DNA of 64,000 nt from Chitinophagales bacterium. GTDB lineage: Bacteria; Bacteroidota; Bacteroidia; Chitinophagales; Chitinophagaceae. A program made the position numbers and the translations under genes. Position 1 is the stretch's first letter. Every line of letters starts with the position of its first letter. This document shows positions 8,512 to 16,130 of the stretch, piece after piece. The stretch lies in contig JAAFIK010000012.1 of NCBI GenBank assembly GCA_013298665.1, positions 1 to 64,000 on the forward strand. The letters are read 5' to 3'. Under the pieces are notes generated by a model. It ran no database searches. It was not told the DNA's origin and worked only from the letters and a program-made list of their open reading frames with translations.

Positions 8512-9513
8512 TTATATGAGTTTGTGTGTTTGCAAGCCCCGGGCCACCATATTGATATTGATGCCTTCATTGCGCAGCAGCCGTTTGGTCATGCCTGGTT
8601 CCCGCAGCATACCACCGCTGTGGTGCAGCGCCACCAGTTGCCAGTTGCTGTTGAATACAGGTGCGCCGGACGATCCTGGCTCTGTATCGGTAAGGTACTG
8701 TATAATTTTATCATTGCTGAAAGTAACAATATTGTGGTAAAGCGCAATCTGCTTGAATCCGCCACCGGGGTGCTGAATGATGTTTACAAAATCATCTTTC
8801 CGCACGCTGATGTCCGGAGTAAGTTCGATGGCGCCAAATTCCGCCACGGCGTTGCCTTTGAGTTTTACCGCGGCCCAGTCGTTTTCTGCTGAAGTGGCAT
8901 AGCCTGCTGCGGGGTCGGTTTCAAAGCTGGTCACTGCAACCGGGTTGCCGGTTTCGGATTCCTCGTAATCAAACTGTACCAGTGCTGCTGCTGCGGTGAG
9001 GGCGTCGGGTAAAACATGGTTGTTGGTGAGCAGTATATTGCCGGGCAGGAGGAAACCGGTACCCACTTCGGCCTTATTGCCCCGCCGGATGTAGATGCGG
9101 GCTACTGCCCTGGCGCGTTGCAACCCTATGCTGAGGAAGCGTATGGGGAGAAGGGTGCTGGCATTGCCCGTAATCTTTTCTACATTTTCCTTATCTATAT
9201 CGTCATTCCAGTCGGCATTTTTGATGTCGGGTCCCAGGCCATAATCTTCTTCCACAGGGGCTTTGTACGCCAGCAGGTGGGGGTTTTTGGGAAAATTGGC
9301 AAGCACGGCGTCAACAATGGCAACAACCATCTCATGGCCATTGTTGCTGGCATAACTGAGTATGTTGTGCCACATGGTAACAGGGTTGCCGCTCATGTCG
9401 ATCGCGATAAAACTGACCCCGGCAGCATCAAGATAGGGAACTGCATCGGGTCGGAAGGGTAATAATGCCGCGAGGGCGTCCCTCAACAGTGTGAGGCGTT
9501 TGTTCCATGCCAT
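8512..9513 (-). CDS. EAD1-trypsin-like serine protease
   Basis: 333 residues starting at MAWNKR (ATG at 9511-9513); a longer reading upstream gives an unrelated leader. Residues 1-80 form an EAD1 domain (AVPYLDAAGVSFIAIDMSG, then MWHNILSYASNNG). Residues about 125-325 are a trypsin-like protease (Trypsin_2 type). The triad is visible as LLTNNHVL (His166), ENDWAAVKL (Asp212) and TEPGSSGAPV (Ser282), with the oxyanion glycine just before. There is no signal peptide, so it acts in the cytoplasm. In EAD-linked conflict systems the EAD recruits the effector to an EAD-bearing or STAND partner, and proteolysis then activates or destroys a target. It is the first gene of a three-gene unit (protease, SIR2-like, nSTAND1). 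Confidence 0.85.
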   Translation of the reverse strand: MAWNKRLTLLRDALAALLPFRPDAVPYLDAAGVSFIAIDMSGNPVTMWHNILSYASNNGHEMVVAIVDAVLANFPKNPHLLAYKAPVEEDYGLGPDIKNADWNDDIDKENVEKITGNASTLLPIRFLSIGLQRARAVARIYIRRGNKAEVGTGFLLPGNILLTNNHVLPDALTAAAALVQFDYEESETGNPVAVTSFETDPAAGYATSAENDWAAVKLKGNAVAEFGAIELTPDISVRKDDFVNIIQHPGGGFKQIALYHNIVTFSNDKIIQYLTDTEPGSSGAPVFNSNWQLVALHHSGGMLREPGMTKRLLRNEGININMVARGLQTHKLI

Positions 9514-9685
9514 GGTAATGCGTTGCGTGTTGAGGCATAAATTTACGCAGGAACATGGAGAAGTAAAAGCGTATAAACACGGTTTTTGGAAGCGTGGAGT
9601 TACGGGTATGGTGTTTACCCCCCCAATATTTATGCGGATGTACATATCCGGGAGGGTACCGCCTTTGCTGTATTGCCGTAAAGGC

Positions 9686-10903
9686 TTATACCGCTACACT
9701 TTGCCCGCTCATTACTTTGCGGATCACCGCCGCCATTTGTTCGCCCCTGGTCTGCAATTGTTCGGGCGTCCAGAGCAGGCTGATGCTGGTAGACACGCAA
9801 CGGCCCATGATGGCGTCGCTGGCACTGAAGTCTTTATTGGCTTGTGCCATAATGGCTGCCTGGTGATCGGGGTGAAGGCGGTTGAGCGTGATGGAATGTT
9901 TGAGGTGATCCCATTTGCGGATATAGTGCCAGTTGTTGTCGAACCAGTAGAAACTCCCTGCCAGTATACCCTTTGCCTTCATTTCGGCTACTGCCGCCCG
10001 GGTAAGTTCTTCGGTGGGCAGGAACCAACTGAGGAAGGTACAACTATCCCCTTCGGGGTCGGGTATGCGGCGGAAGCTGATACCGGGGATATCGGCAAGG
10101 CATGCTTTCAGTGCAGCATGGTTGCGGCGTTGTATGCTGAGGAATTGGTTTAATTTGGCGATCTGTGCCAGGCCTACAGCAGCATTGAGTTCGCTGATGC
10201 GGAAATTGTAGCCGATAAACGGGTGGAGGTCTGCACCACGGTCGGCGCCTTTGTGGTCATGGCCATGATCGGTATAGCCATCACATTTTTCATATACTTC
10301 CTTGCTGTTGGTCATCACCACCCCGCCTTCAGCGCAGGTGATGGTTTTTACAAAGTCGAAGCTGAAAGTACCCGCGTGGCCAATGGTACCCAGCATTTTA
10401 CCCCTGTAAGAACCGCCGATGCTCTGACAGGCATCTTCAAGGAGTATGAGGTTGTGCGCTGCACAGATGTCCTGCAAAGCGCCAAGATCGGCCATGCTGC
10501 CGCACATGTGTACGGGCATGATACATTTGGTACGGGGGGTAATGGCGGCCCTTACCGCATCGGGTGCCAGGGTGAGCGTATCATCCACATCCACCATTAC
10601 GGGTACGGCACCCACGCTGATGATGGCCTCAAAGCTGGCTACAAAGGTAAAGGAGGGGATAATGACCTCGTCGCCATAACCGATGCCGAGCGCTGCCATG
10701 GCGGTGGTGAGGGCCGCGGTACCACTGCTGAGGAGCATTGCATGGGTACAGCCAAAAGTACTGCATACGGCTGCTTCCATCGCTGCGGCTTTCCAGATGC
10801 CTTTACGCGGCCCGTCAAAGCCATAGCGCATGAGGATACCGGTTTCCAATACGTCGTTTACTTCCTTACGCTCTTCGGCGCCAAATAATTCAAACCCGGG
10901 CAT
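9686..10903 (-). CDS. kdnA: DegT/DnrJ-family PLP aminotransferase, KdnA-like (8-amino-8-deoxy-Kdo synthesis)
   Basis: 405 residues. The DegT/DnrJ/EryC1/StrS fold is clear: LLSSGTAALTTAMAALGIG, GDEVIIPSFTFVASFEAI, VHMCGSMADL, LLEDACQSIGGSYRGKMLGT and the PLP-lysine segment FSFDFVKTITCAEGG. The opening MPGFELFGAEERKEVNDVLE and DHGHDHKGADRGADLHP match, from memory, Shewanella KdnA, which converts 8-oxo-Kdo to 8-amino-3,8-dideoxy-octulosonate for lipopolysaccharide core. The partner alcohol dehydrogenase KdnB is not next to it. It may therefore work with an unlinked oxidase or on another sugar. A TACCTTTG-type box lies on the minus strand at 10932-10939, just upstream of the start. The family is certain; the exact substrate is a homology inference. 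Confidence 0.75.
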   Translation of the reverse strand: MPGFELFGAEERKEVNDVLETGILMRYGFDGPRKGIWKAAAMEAAVCSTFGCTHAMLLSSGTAALTTAMAALGIGYGDEVIIPSFTFVASFEAIISVGAVPVMVDVDDTLTLAPDAVRAAITPRTKCIMPVHMCGSMADLGALQDICAAHNLILLEDACQSIGGSYRGKMLGTIGHAGTFSFDFVKTITCAEGGVVMTNSKEVYEKCDGYTDHGHDHKGADRGADLHPFIGYNFRISELNAAVGLAQIAKLNQFLSIQRRNHAALKACLADIPGISFRRIPDPEGDSCTFLSWFLPTEELTRAAVAEMKAKGILAGSFYWFDNNWHYIRKWDHLKHSITLNRLHPDHQAAIMAQANKDFSASDAIMGRCVSTSISLLWTPEQLQTRGEQMAAVIRKVMSGQSVAV

Positions 10904-10999
10904 AATCGATCAGAGTTGGTGAATGATGATGCAAAGGTAATGTGATTTGCGGCAAAATATGGCGGTCGTAAATATATGCCAAATACAAAATTGCCGGGG

Positions 11000-12199
11000 T
11001 TAACGGATGACGGGTAATGGTGCAGGATCTTTGAAGTAGTGGAGGCGGAGACTATCGTTCCAGCCATTGGGGTTCTTATCGAAAGACTTGCTGCTGAAGA
11101 AGATCATGCCGTTGATATTGGGTTTGCTGCGCAGGGCATCAATCTGCCGGGTAAGCTGGGTATTGTCTTTCCAGGCGCTGTTGCTGTTGGCGCGGTAAAT
11201 GCCCAGGCCGATATAACAGTTGCGGCCATAAGTATGCTCGTTCCACCAATCGATCAGTACTTCGTAAGGCGCTGCTTTGTGGCCAAACTCCCAGTACAAT
11301 TGCGGGGCTACATAATCGATCCAGCCATTTCTGAGCCAGAGCAGAATATCGGCATAGAGGTCGTCGTAATTGGTTTGCCCCGCCCGGGTATTACTGCCGT
11401 TTACCGGATCCTTATCTGCGTTGCGCCATACGCCAAAGGGGCTGATGCCAAACTGGCAACGGGGGTTGTTTTTTTTGATGGCTGCGGCGAGCATACGGAT
11501 CACCGAGTCCACATTGCTGCGGCGCCAATCTTCCTGGTTCATACCGTTGCCGTACAGGCTGAAACTGGCCATGTCGGGAAACACCTGTCCGGCAATGCGG
11601 TAGGGATAAAAGTAATCATCGAAATGAACCGCGTCTATGTCGTAACGTTTGACCACATCCGCTACAACGTATACCACATGCCTTTGTACGTCTTTGTTGC
11701 CGGGGTCGAAATACCGTTTATCCCCGTAGGTCAGGAACCAGTCGGGGTGAAGACGTGTAATATGCGTGGGGGCGAGGCTGGCTCCGCCGATTTTAAATTC
11801 TGCACGGTAGGGGTTCATCCAGGCATGAAATTCCATATGCCGCTTATGGGTTTCCGCTACCATAAATTCGAGCGGGTCGTAATAAGGAGCGGGTGGTTTG
11901 CCCTGGGTGCCGGTAAGCCATTGGCTCCAGGGTTCGTAGGGGGAGGGGTAAAAAGCATCGGTGGCCGGACGTACCTGTACCACTACTGCGTTCATGCCAT
12001 TGCGCTGGTGCATATCGAGCAACCGGGTAAACTCAGCCTTTTGTGAATCGCTGTTGTAATTGCCACGGGAAGGCCAGTCAATATTGTCAACTGTGGCCAC
12101 CCATACTGCACGGAGTTCGGGGCGGGGCTGTGCGTGCAGGGTTGGTAACATAAAAGGTGCAGGCAGTATGGCGGGCAGCAATAATATTGTTTTCAGCAT
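11000..12199 (-). CDS. GHL10 (DUF187/YngK-like) family glycosyl hydrolase, secreted
   Basis: 399 residues with an N-terminal signal peptide (MLKTILLLPAILPAP to LHAQ). The mature start PRPELRAVWVATVDNIDWPS is the hallmark of the glycosyl hydrolase-like 10 family, followed by NAVVVQVRPATDAFYPS, EFHAWMNPYRAEF, DIDAVHFDDYFYPY and DYVAPQLYWEFG in the expected order for a TIM barrel. These proteins are thought to act on cell-wall or polysaccharide material in the periplasm, but the substrate is not settled. The downstream MarR gene on the same strand (ending at 12206) leaves a gap of only 6 bp before this start, so the two are probably co-transcribed with MarR first. Confidence 0.85.
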   Translation of the reverse strand: MLKTILLLPAILPAPFMLPTLHAQPRPELRAVWVATVDNIDWPSRGNYNSDSQKAEFTRLLDMHQRNGMNAVVVQVRPATDAFYPSPYEPWSQWLTGTQGKPPAPYYDPLEFMVAETHKRHMEFHAWMNPYRAEFKIGGASLAPTHITRLHPDWFLTYGDKRYFDPGNKDVQRHVVYVVADVVKRYDIDAVHFDDYFYPYRIAGQVFPDMASFSLYGNGMNQEDWRRSNVDSVIRMLAAAIKKNNPRCQFGISPFGVWRNADKDPVNGSNTRAGQTNYDDLYADILLWLRNGWIDYVAPQLYWEFGHKAAPYEVLIDWWNEHTYGRNCYIGLGIYRANSNSAWKDNTQLTRQIDALRSKPNINGMIFFSSKSFDKNPNGWNDSLRLHYFKDPAPLPVIR

Positions 12200-12205
12200 A
12201 TAGGG

Positions 12206-12658
12206 TTATTGACTGTTGCGTATTTTATCGAGAAGTTTATTGAGCGTCCTGGCTTCCGTTTCGCTGAGTCCGCAGAACAGGTTGTCCATATCATTGTCGT
12301 ATTTATCCATTTCCCCCAGGGTTTTTCTGCCTTTTTCGGTAATGGTAATGTCTACCAGGCGTTTGTCTTTTTTGCAAACCACTTTCCTGGCCAGTCCTTT
12401 GAGGATGAGTCTGTCCACAATACGGCTGGTATCACTCATCTTGTCGAGCATACGCTCGCGGATTTCGAGGGTGGAAAGGGGTTCAGCACTGCCGCGGAGG
12501 ATGCGGAGGATGTTGAACTGCTGCATGGTGAGGTCGCTTTTGCTGAAGATGGCCTTCAACCGCTCTGTCATCCAGTTGTGGGTAAAGATGAGGTTGACGA
12601 TTCCCTTCTGGTATTCATTCCTGAATTTTCGCTGGTGAATGTCCTTGTCTATACTCAT
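12206..12658 (-). CDS. MarR-family transcriptional regulator
   Basis: 150 residues from MSIDKD (ATG at 12656-12658); the longer reading adds only a lysine-rich leader. The winged-helix core is visible as LTMQQFNILRILRG, LSTLEIRERMLDKMSDTSRIVDRL and a wing LARKVVCKKDKRLVDITITEKG, the standard MarR D-x-R-x-x-x-(I/V) pattern. A C-terminal dimerisation helix follows (ETEARTLNKLLDKIRN). It is transcribed toward the GHL10 hydrolase gene, and a terminator at 12684-12721 separates it from the NTF2-like gene upstream. Its ligand is unknown. Confidence 0.9.
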   Translation of the reverse strand: MSIDKDIHQRKFRNEYQKGIVNLIFTHNWMTERLKAIFSKSDLTMQQFNILRILRGSAEPLSTLEIRERMLDKMSDTSRIVDRLILKGLARKVVCKKDKRLVDITITEKGRKTLGEMDKYDNDMDNLFCGLSETEARTLNKLLDKIRNSQ

Positions 12659-12683
12659 GCCCTTTTTTTTACAAAAGAAGGAC

Positions 12684-12721
12684 AAAAAAAATGCCTGTCC
12701 AAATCGGGTTCAGACAGGCAT
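12684..12721 (-). terminator. Rho-independent terminator of the NTF2-like gene
   Basis: Read on the minus strand, ATGCCTGTC (12721-12713) pairs with GACAGGCAT (12699-12691) and is followed by a run of T (12690-12684). It sits just after the stop of the gene at 12740-13093. Confidence 0.8.
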
Positions 12722-12739
12722 GTCGCGGTAATGCGGGAC

Positions 12740-13093
12740 TCAGTTGTTGTAATAGAATTTCTCCTCCACGATTTTACCGTTTTTCCAGCGCTGTACCGAT
12801 ACCTGGGTATAGTTGCGGTCACCATAGTCTTTGTGGGTAAAATCCATCCACCATTCCACTACTGCAATGCCGTCGCTGATGATGGTGTTGATGACCCTGG
12901 CACCCCTGAATGCGGTAAGTCCGTTTACAAAGCCCTCTTCGTACTGGCGGTTAACCTCCTTGCCCACACGTGCGGGATAGTCATTGTCCTGCATCACTAC
13001 GTCTTCCGCATAGTATTCTTCAAACGCTTCAAGGATTTTTCCTTCGAGAATTTTCTGGTTGAGGGCGTCAACCAATGTTCTTAAGTCTTGCAT
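12740..13093 (-). CDS. SnoaL/NTF2-like small protein
   Basis: 117 residues, no signal peptide. The pattern LVDALNQKILEGKILEAFEEYYAEDVVMQDND, followed by INTIISDGIAVVEWWMDF and a final strand QVSVQRWKNGKIVEEKFYY, is the cone-shaped SnoaL-like/NTF2 fold. Members bind small molecules or act as isomerases; no catalytic residue set can be assigned here. It has its own terminator (12684-12721) and a TAACTTTG box at 13111-13118 on the minus strand, so it appears to be a single-gene unit. Confidence 0.8.
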   Translation of the reverse strand: MQDLRTLVDALNQKILEGKILEAFEEYYAEDVVMQDNDYPARVGKEVNRQYEEGFVNGLTAFRGARVINTIISDGIAVVEWWMDFTHKDYGDRNYTQVSVQRWKNGKIVEEKFYYNN

Positions 13094-13179
13094 AAATGAG
13101 TATTTTTATGCAAAGTTAATGTTTAAACATTAAATAGGCGGCAACGACAAATTTTTAGCGGAAGATTAACACTGCTGGA

Positions 13180-14202
13180 TTATCCGGGGTCGCGGGAAAC
13201 ACCGAATTCATTGATGTAAATGCGCACGAGGATGATGAAGTAGCTGAACAGGAGTGGCCCGAAGATAACGCCCCAGAAGCCAAAAAGCCCCACACCCACG
13301 ATAACGCCGAAGATGGTAATGAGGGGGTGTACGTTCATGAATTTTTTGAGGATGGTGAGGCGTGCCACATAATCGATATTGGTGATGAGTACCGCGGCAT
13401 AGACAAGGAGTCCGATGGCGTTGCCCGTTTTTCCGGTCGCATACATATAAAGACAGAGCGGCACCCAAATGATGGCTGTACCCACAATGGGTACCATAGA
13501 AAAAACACCTGTGATAAAGCCCCAGAGCAGAAAATCCTGCACGCCGAAAATCCAGTAACCAACAACAGCGATAATGCCCTGCAGTATGGCGAGTACGGGT
13601 ATGCCAATGGCATTGGCCTTGATCATATTTTTGGTTTCACTGCCCAGCATCTGTATGTTTTCTTCCCTGAGGGGGATAAACCGCCCAAGGAAACGTTCAG
13701 TTTCGCGACCGCTTTTGAGCAGGAAAAAGAGCAGGAAAAACATGATGGCAAAATTGCTGATGATGCTTGCCGAGCTGTTGAGCAGGGTGGGCACAATGGC
13801 AGCGGCTCTGGTCTGCATGCTTTTTACATTTTCATCAGACAGGATATGGATGCCTGTGCTTTCGAATATTTTCTGGTCAACAATTTTGGCATCTACGAGT
13901 AATTGCACCGGGTCGCTTACGATTTTACTCACCTGTGTACTCAGCAGTTCTATGGCGAAGTACACCGGCAGACCGATCACGATAAGGCTGCCCAGGATGA
14001 AGAGCAGGGCCGTGGGGGTTTTGCCCCATTTTCTTTTGATGGTGAGGTTGAAATAAGTTTCCCTGAGCAGTATATAGGCCGTAATAGCCCCCAGAAAACC
14101 GGGAAGGAATACATACAACTGCTTCAGCAGCAGCAGGGCAAGCAAAATGATCACCCCTAAAATAATAACCTGGCGGAGCCGGTTGTTGAAGGTTGATGGC
14201 AT
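13180..14202 (-). CDS. AI-2E family transporter (permease)
   Basis: 340 residues with about eight hydrophobic segments. A two-helix N-terminus (VIILGVIILLALLLLKQLYVF) is followed by a soluble loop (about 85-150) and further helices including FLLWGFITGVFSMVPIVGTAIIW, the conserved P-x-x-G-x-x-x-x-x-x-P region of the AI-2E/YdiK/TqsA family, and a terminal FWGVIFGPLLFSYFIILVRIY. Members of the family export autoinducer-2 or act as Na+/H+ antiporters, so the true substrate is open. The start is 42 bp downstream of the radical SAM gene stop, which suggests co-transcription. Confidence 0.9.
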   Translation of the reverse strand: MPSTFNNRLRQVIILGVIILLALLLLKQLYVFLPGFLGAITAYILLRETYFNLTIKRKWGKTPTALLFILGSLIVIGLPVYFAIELLSTQVSKIVSDPVQLLVDAKIVDQKIFESTGIHILSDENVKSMQTRAAAIVPTLLNSSASIISNFAIMFFLLFFLLKSGRETERFLGRFIPLREENIQMLGSETKNMIKANAIGIPVLAILQGIIAVVGYWIFGVQDFLLWGFITGVFSMVPIVGTAIIWVPLCLYMYATGKTGNAIGLLVYAAVLITNIDYVARLTILKKFMNVHPLITIFGVIVGVGLFGFWGVIFGPLLFSYFIILVRIYINEFGVSRDPG

Positions 14203-14244
14203 GGTATAAAGTTAAGGGTTTCGGTGATAAGCCTCCCTGGCAGG

Positions 14245-15276
14245 TCAATCTTTCCAGACACTTGCGCCCTCGCTGCAATTGGCGCAGATGTCGATATTTT
14301 TGCGGCTGTTCATCAGTTCGCGGCGGAATTGCCTGTAATTATCGTTGTGCCAGATGGCTTTGAAGGATTGTCCGCGGAGGTTGCCCAACTGGTGCATGGC
14401 ATCTTTATCAAAGCAGCAAGGCACTACAAGACCATCCCAGGTAATCACATTGGCATGCCATAACTTCCAGCAGCGGTTGGCCAGTTTGTTTTTGGGCGAA
14501 TAACTGCCGTCGTCGTTTTTTTTGTACCGGCTGAATTTGCTGATGGTTGGGATGAGCTGGTTGGGATCGTTTTCATAATCGTACACCTGTGCTGTTTTGA
14601 AACGCACTTCATCCACACCCACTTCTGTGGCGAGACGTTTGATGTCTTCGATCTGGTGTTCATTGGGTTTAACCACGAGAAACTGGAAAAAGATAAAGGG
14701 GGTTTTGCTGTTGAGTGCTTTTTTCCAGCGTACAATATTCCTGGCACCTTCAATCACTTTGCCGATATGGCCACCCACGCGGTATTGCTGATAAACCTCC
14801 TGTGTAGTGCCGTCAATGGAAATGATGAGCCTGTCTAACCCGCTCTCTACGGTTTTGCGGGCATTTTCGTCATTGAGGTAGTGGGCATTGGTGCTGGTAG
14901 CGGTATAGATGCCTTTGCCGCCGGCATATTTTACCATGTCGAGAAAGGCCGGGTTGAGGTAGGGCTCACCCTGGAAATAAAAGATCAGGTACAGCAGTTC
15001 TTTGTGTATTTCGTCGATTGTTTGCCGGAAAAAATCGGGCTGGAGCATACCGGTGGGGCGGGTAAAGGCACGCAGACCGCTGGGGCATTCGGGGCAACGC
15101 AGGTTGCAGCTTGTGGTGGGCTCGAAGGAGATGGACACCGGGTATCCCCACTGTATGGGCTTATTGAGCAGCCGGCTGAGGTAAAAACTGCTGAGCACCT
15201 TTAGACCATTCCAGACCTTGCGGAAAGTAAGTTTGCGGAATAAATTGGTACTGTCGTTCCAGTTGAATTGCGGCAT
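14245..15276 (-). CDS. Radical SAM protein with SPASM domain
   Basis: 343 residues starting at MPQFNW (ATG 15274-15276). The radical SAM cluster is CNLRCPEC in SFEPTTSCNLRCPECPSG, followed by IFYFQGEPYLNP (the G-E-P motif) and LDRLIISIDGTTQEVYQQYR. The C-terminal SPASM region has auxiliary cluster cysteines at CWKLWHANVITWDGLVVPCCFD and ICANCSEG. Such enzymes often modify peptides or other macromolecules; no precursor peptide is visible nearby. A perfect TACCTTTG box (15288-15281 on the minus strand) ends only 4 bp before the ATG, so this start would give a nearly leaderless mRNA, or the box is fortuitous. Confidence 0.85.
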   Translation of the reverse strand: MPQFNWNDSTNLFRKLTFRKVWNGLKVLSSFYLSRLLNKPIQWGYPVSISFEPTTSCNLRCPECPSGLRAFTRPTGMLQPDFFRQTIDEIHKELLYLIFYFQGEPYLNPAFLDMVKYAGGKGIYTATSTNAHYLNDENARKTVESGLDRLIISIDGTTQEVYQQYRVGGHIGKVIEGARNIVRWKKALNSKTPFIFFQFLVVKPNEHQIEDIKRLATEVGVDEVRFKTAQVYDYENDPNQLIPTISKFSRYKKNDDGSYSPKNKLANRCWKLWHANVITWDGLVVPCCFDKDAMHQLGNLRGQSFKAIWHNDNYRQFRRELMNSRKNIDICANCSEGASVWKD

Positions 15277-15536
15277 GGTGCAAAGGTAGTATTTAGAAGT
15301 TATACCCGTTGGGCTTTGAAAACCGGCTCCGGTCGGCCGGACGGTAAACCAGTATGTGCGGCCGAAATGCAATAGCACTCCTGTATACCTGAGCAAACCG
15401 GTAGTGCATGTCCTGTATCGTGGCGGGCAGGAATGGTGACCGGAGATCCGGTGGCAGGGCTGCTGTTGCTTTTTTTGATGTGGCTATACGGCAATGGTGC
15501 TTTTCGCTTAACTTGCAACCCTAAAAATACTCACTC

Positions 15537-16067
15537 ATGGAATATAATAAGATTGTATCGGTAACAGGATTGGGCGGATTATTCGAGATGCTGTCTTCAA
15601 AGGCAGATGGCGCTGTGGTGCGTTCGCTCGAAGACAACAGTTCCAGGTTTGTAAGCAGCCGTATCCATAACTTTTCGCACCTGGAAAGTATTGAGGTATA
15701 TACCGTAAAGGATAATGTAAACCTGGTGGATATATTTACTGCCATGAAAGCAAGCGGCGAACCCCAGCCCGATGGCAAGGCGGAACAGGCAGCGATCAAG
15801 GCTTATTTTGGCAGGATATATCCTGAAATTGATCTGGAAAGGGTATATGTAAGCGATATGAAAAAGATGCTGCGCTGGTTTACCATCCTGGAAAAAAACG
15901 GCGTGGAAATCAAACTGTCGGCGGCATCGGCTGATGCAGAAAACCACGCACCGGTTGCCGAAGAAGCAAAGCCGGAAAAACCTAAAACTACCCGCGCTAA
16001 ATCATCTGCAGGCAAGCAGACTTCAGCACCTGCCAAGAAGATCAACGCGCCGCGTAAGATGGCCTAG
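15537..16067 (+). CDS. DUF5606 domain protein
   Basis: 176 residues. The N-terminal 120 residues (MEYNKIVSVTGLGGLFEMLS, SSRFVSSRIHNFSHLESIEVY, LVDIFTAMKASGE, VYVSDMKKMLRWFTILEKNG) are the DUF5606 domain, common and conserved in Bacteroidota with no known function. The tail from about 125 is low-complexity, rich in Lys, Ala and Pro (for example KPEKPKTTRAKSSAGKQTS), like a disordered nucleic-acid-binding extension. It precedes the M3 peptidase gene by 63 bp on the same strand. Confidence 0.85.
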   Translation: MEYNKIVSVTGLGGLFEMLSSKADGAVVRSLEDNSSRFVSSRIHNFSHLESIEVYTVKDNVNLVDIFTAMKASGEPQPDGKAEQAAIKAYFGRIYPEIDLERVYVSDMKKMLRWFTILEKNGVEIKLSAASADAENHAPVAEEAKPEKPKTTRAKSSAGKQTSAPAKKINAPRKMA

Positions 16068-16130
16068 GCCTGTTACCCTGTTATTGTTGGATTGTAAACC
16101 ATTTTTTCCCACCCGGGGAACCATAGAGAT

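Noticed and set aside
15299-15518. Small minus-strand frame in the gap before DUF5606
   Set aside because: No start signal, no family resemblance, and low coding character.
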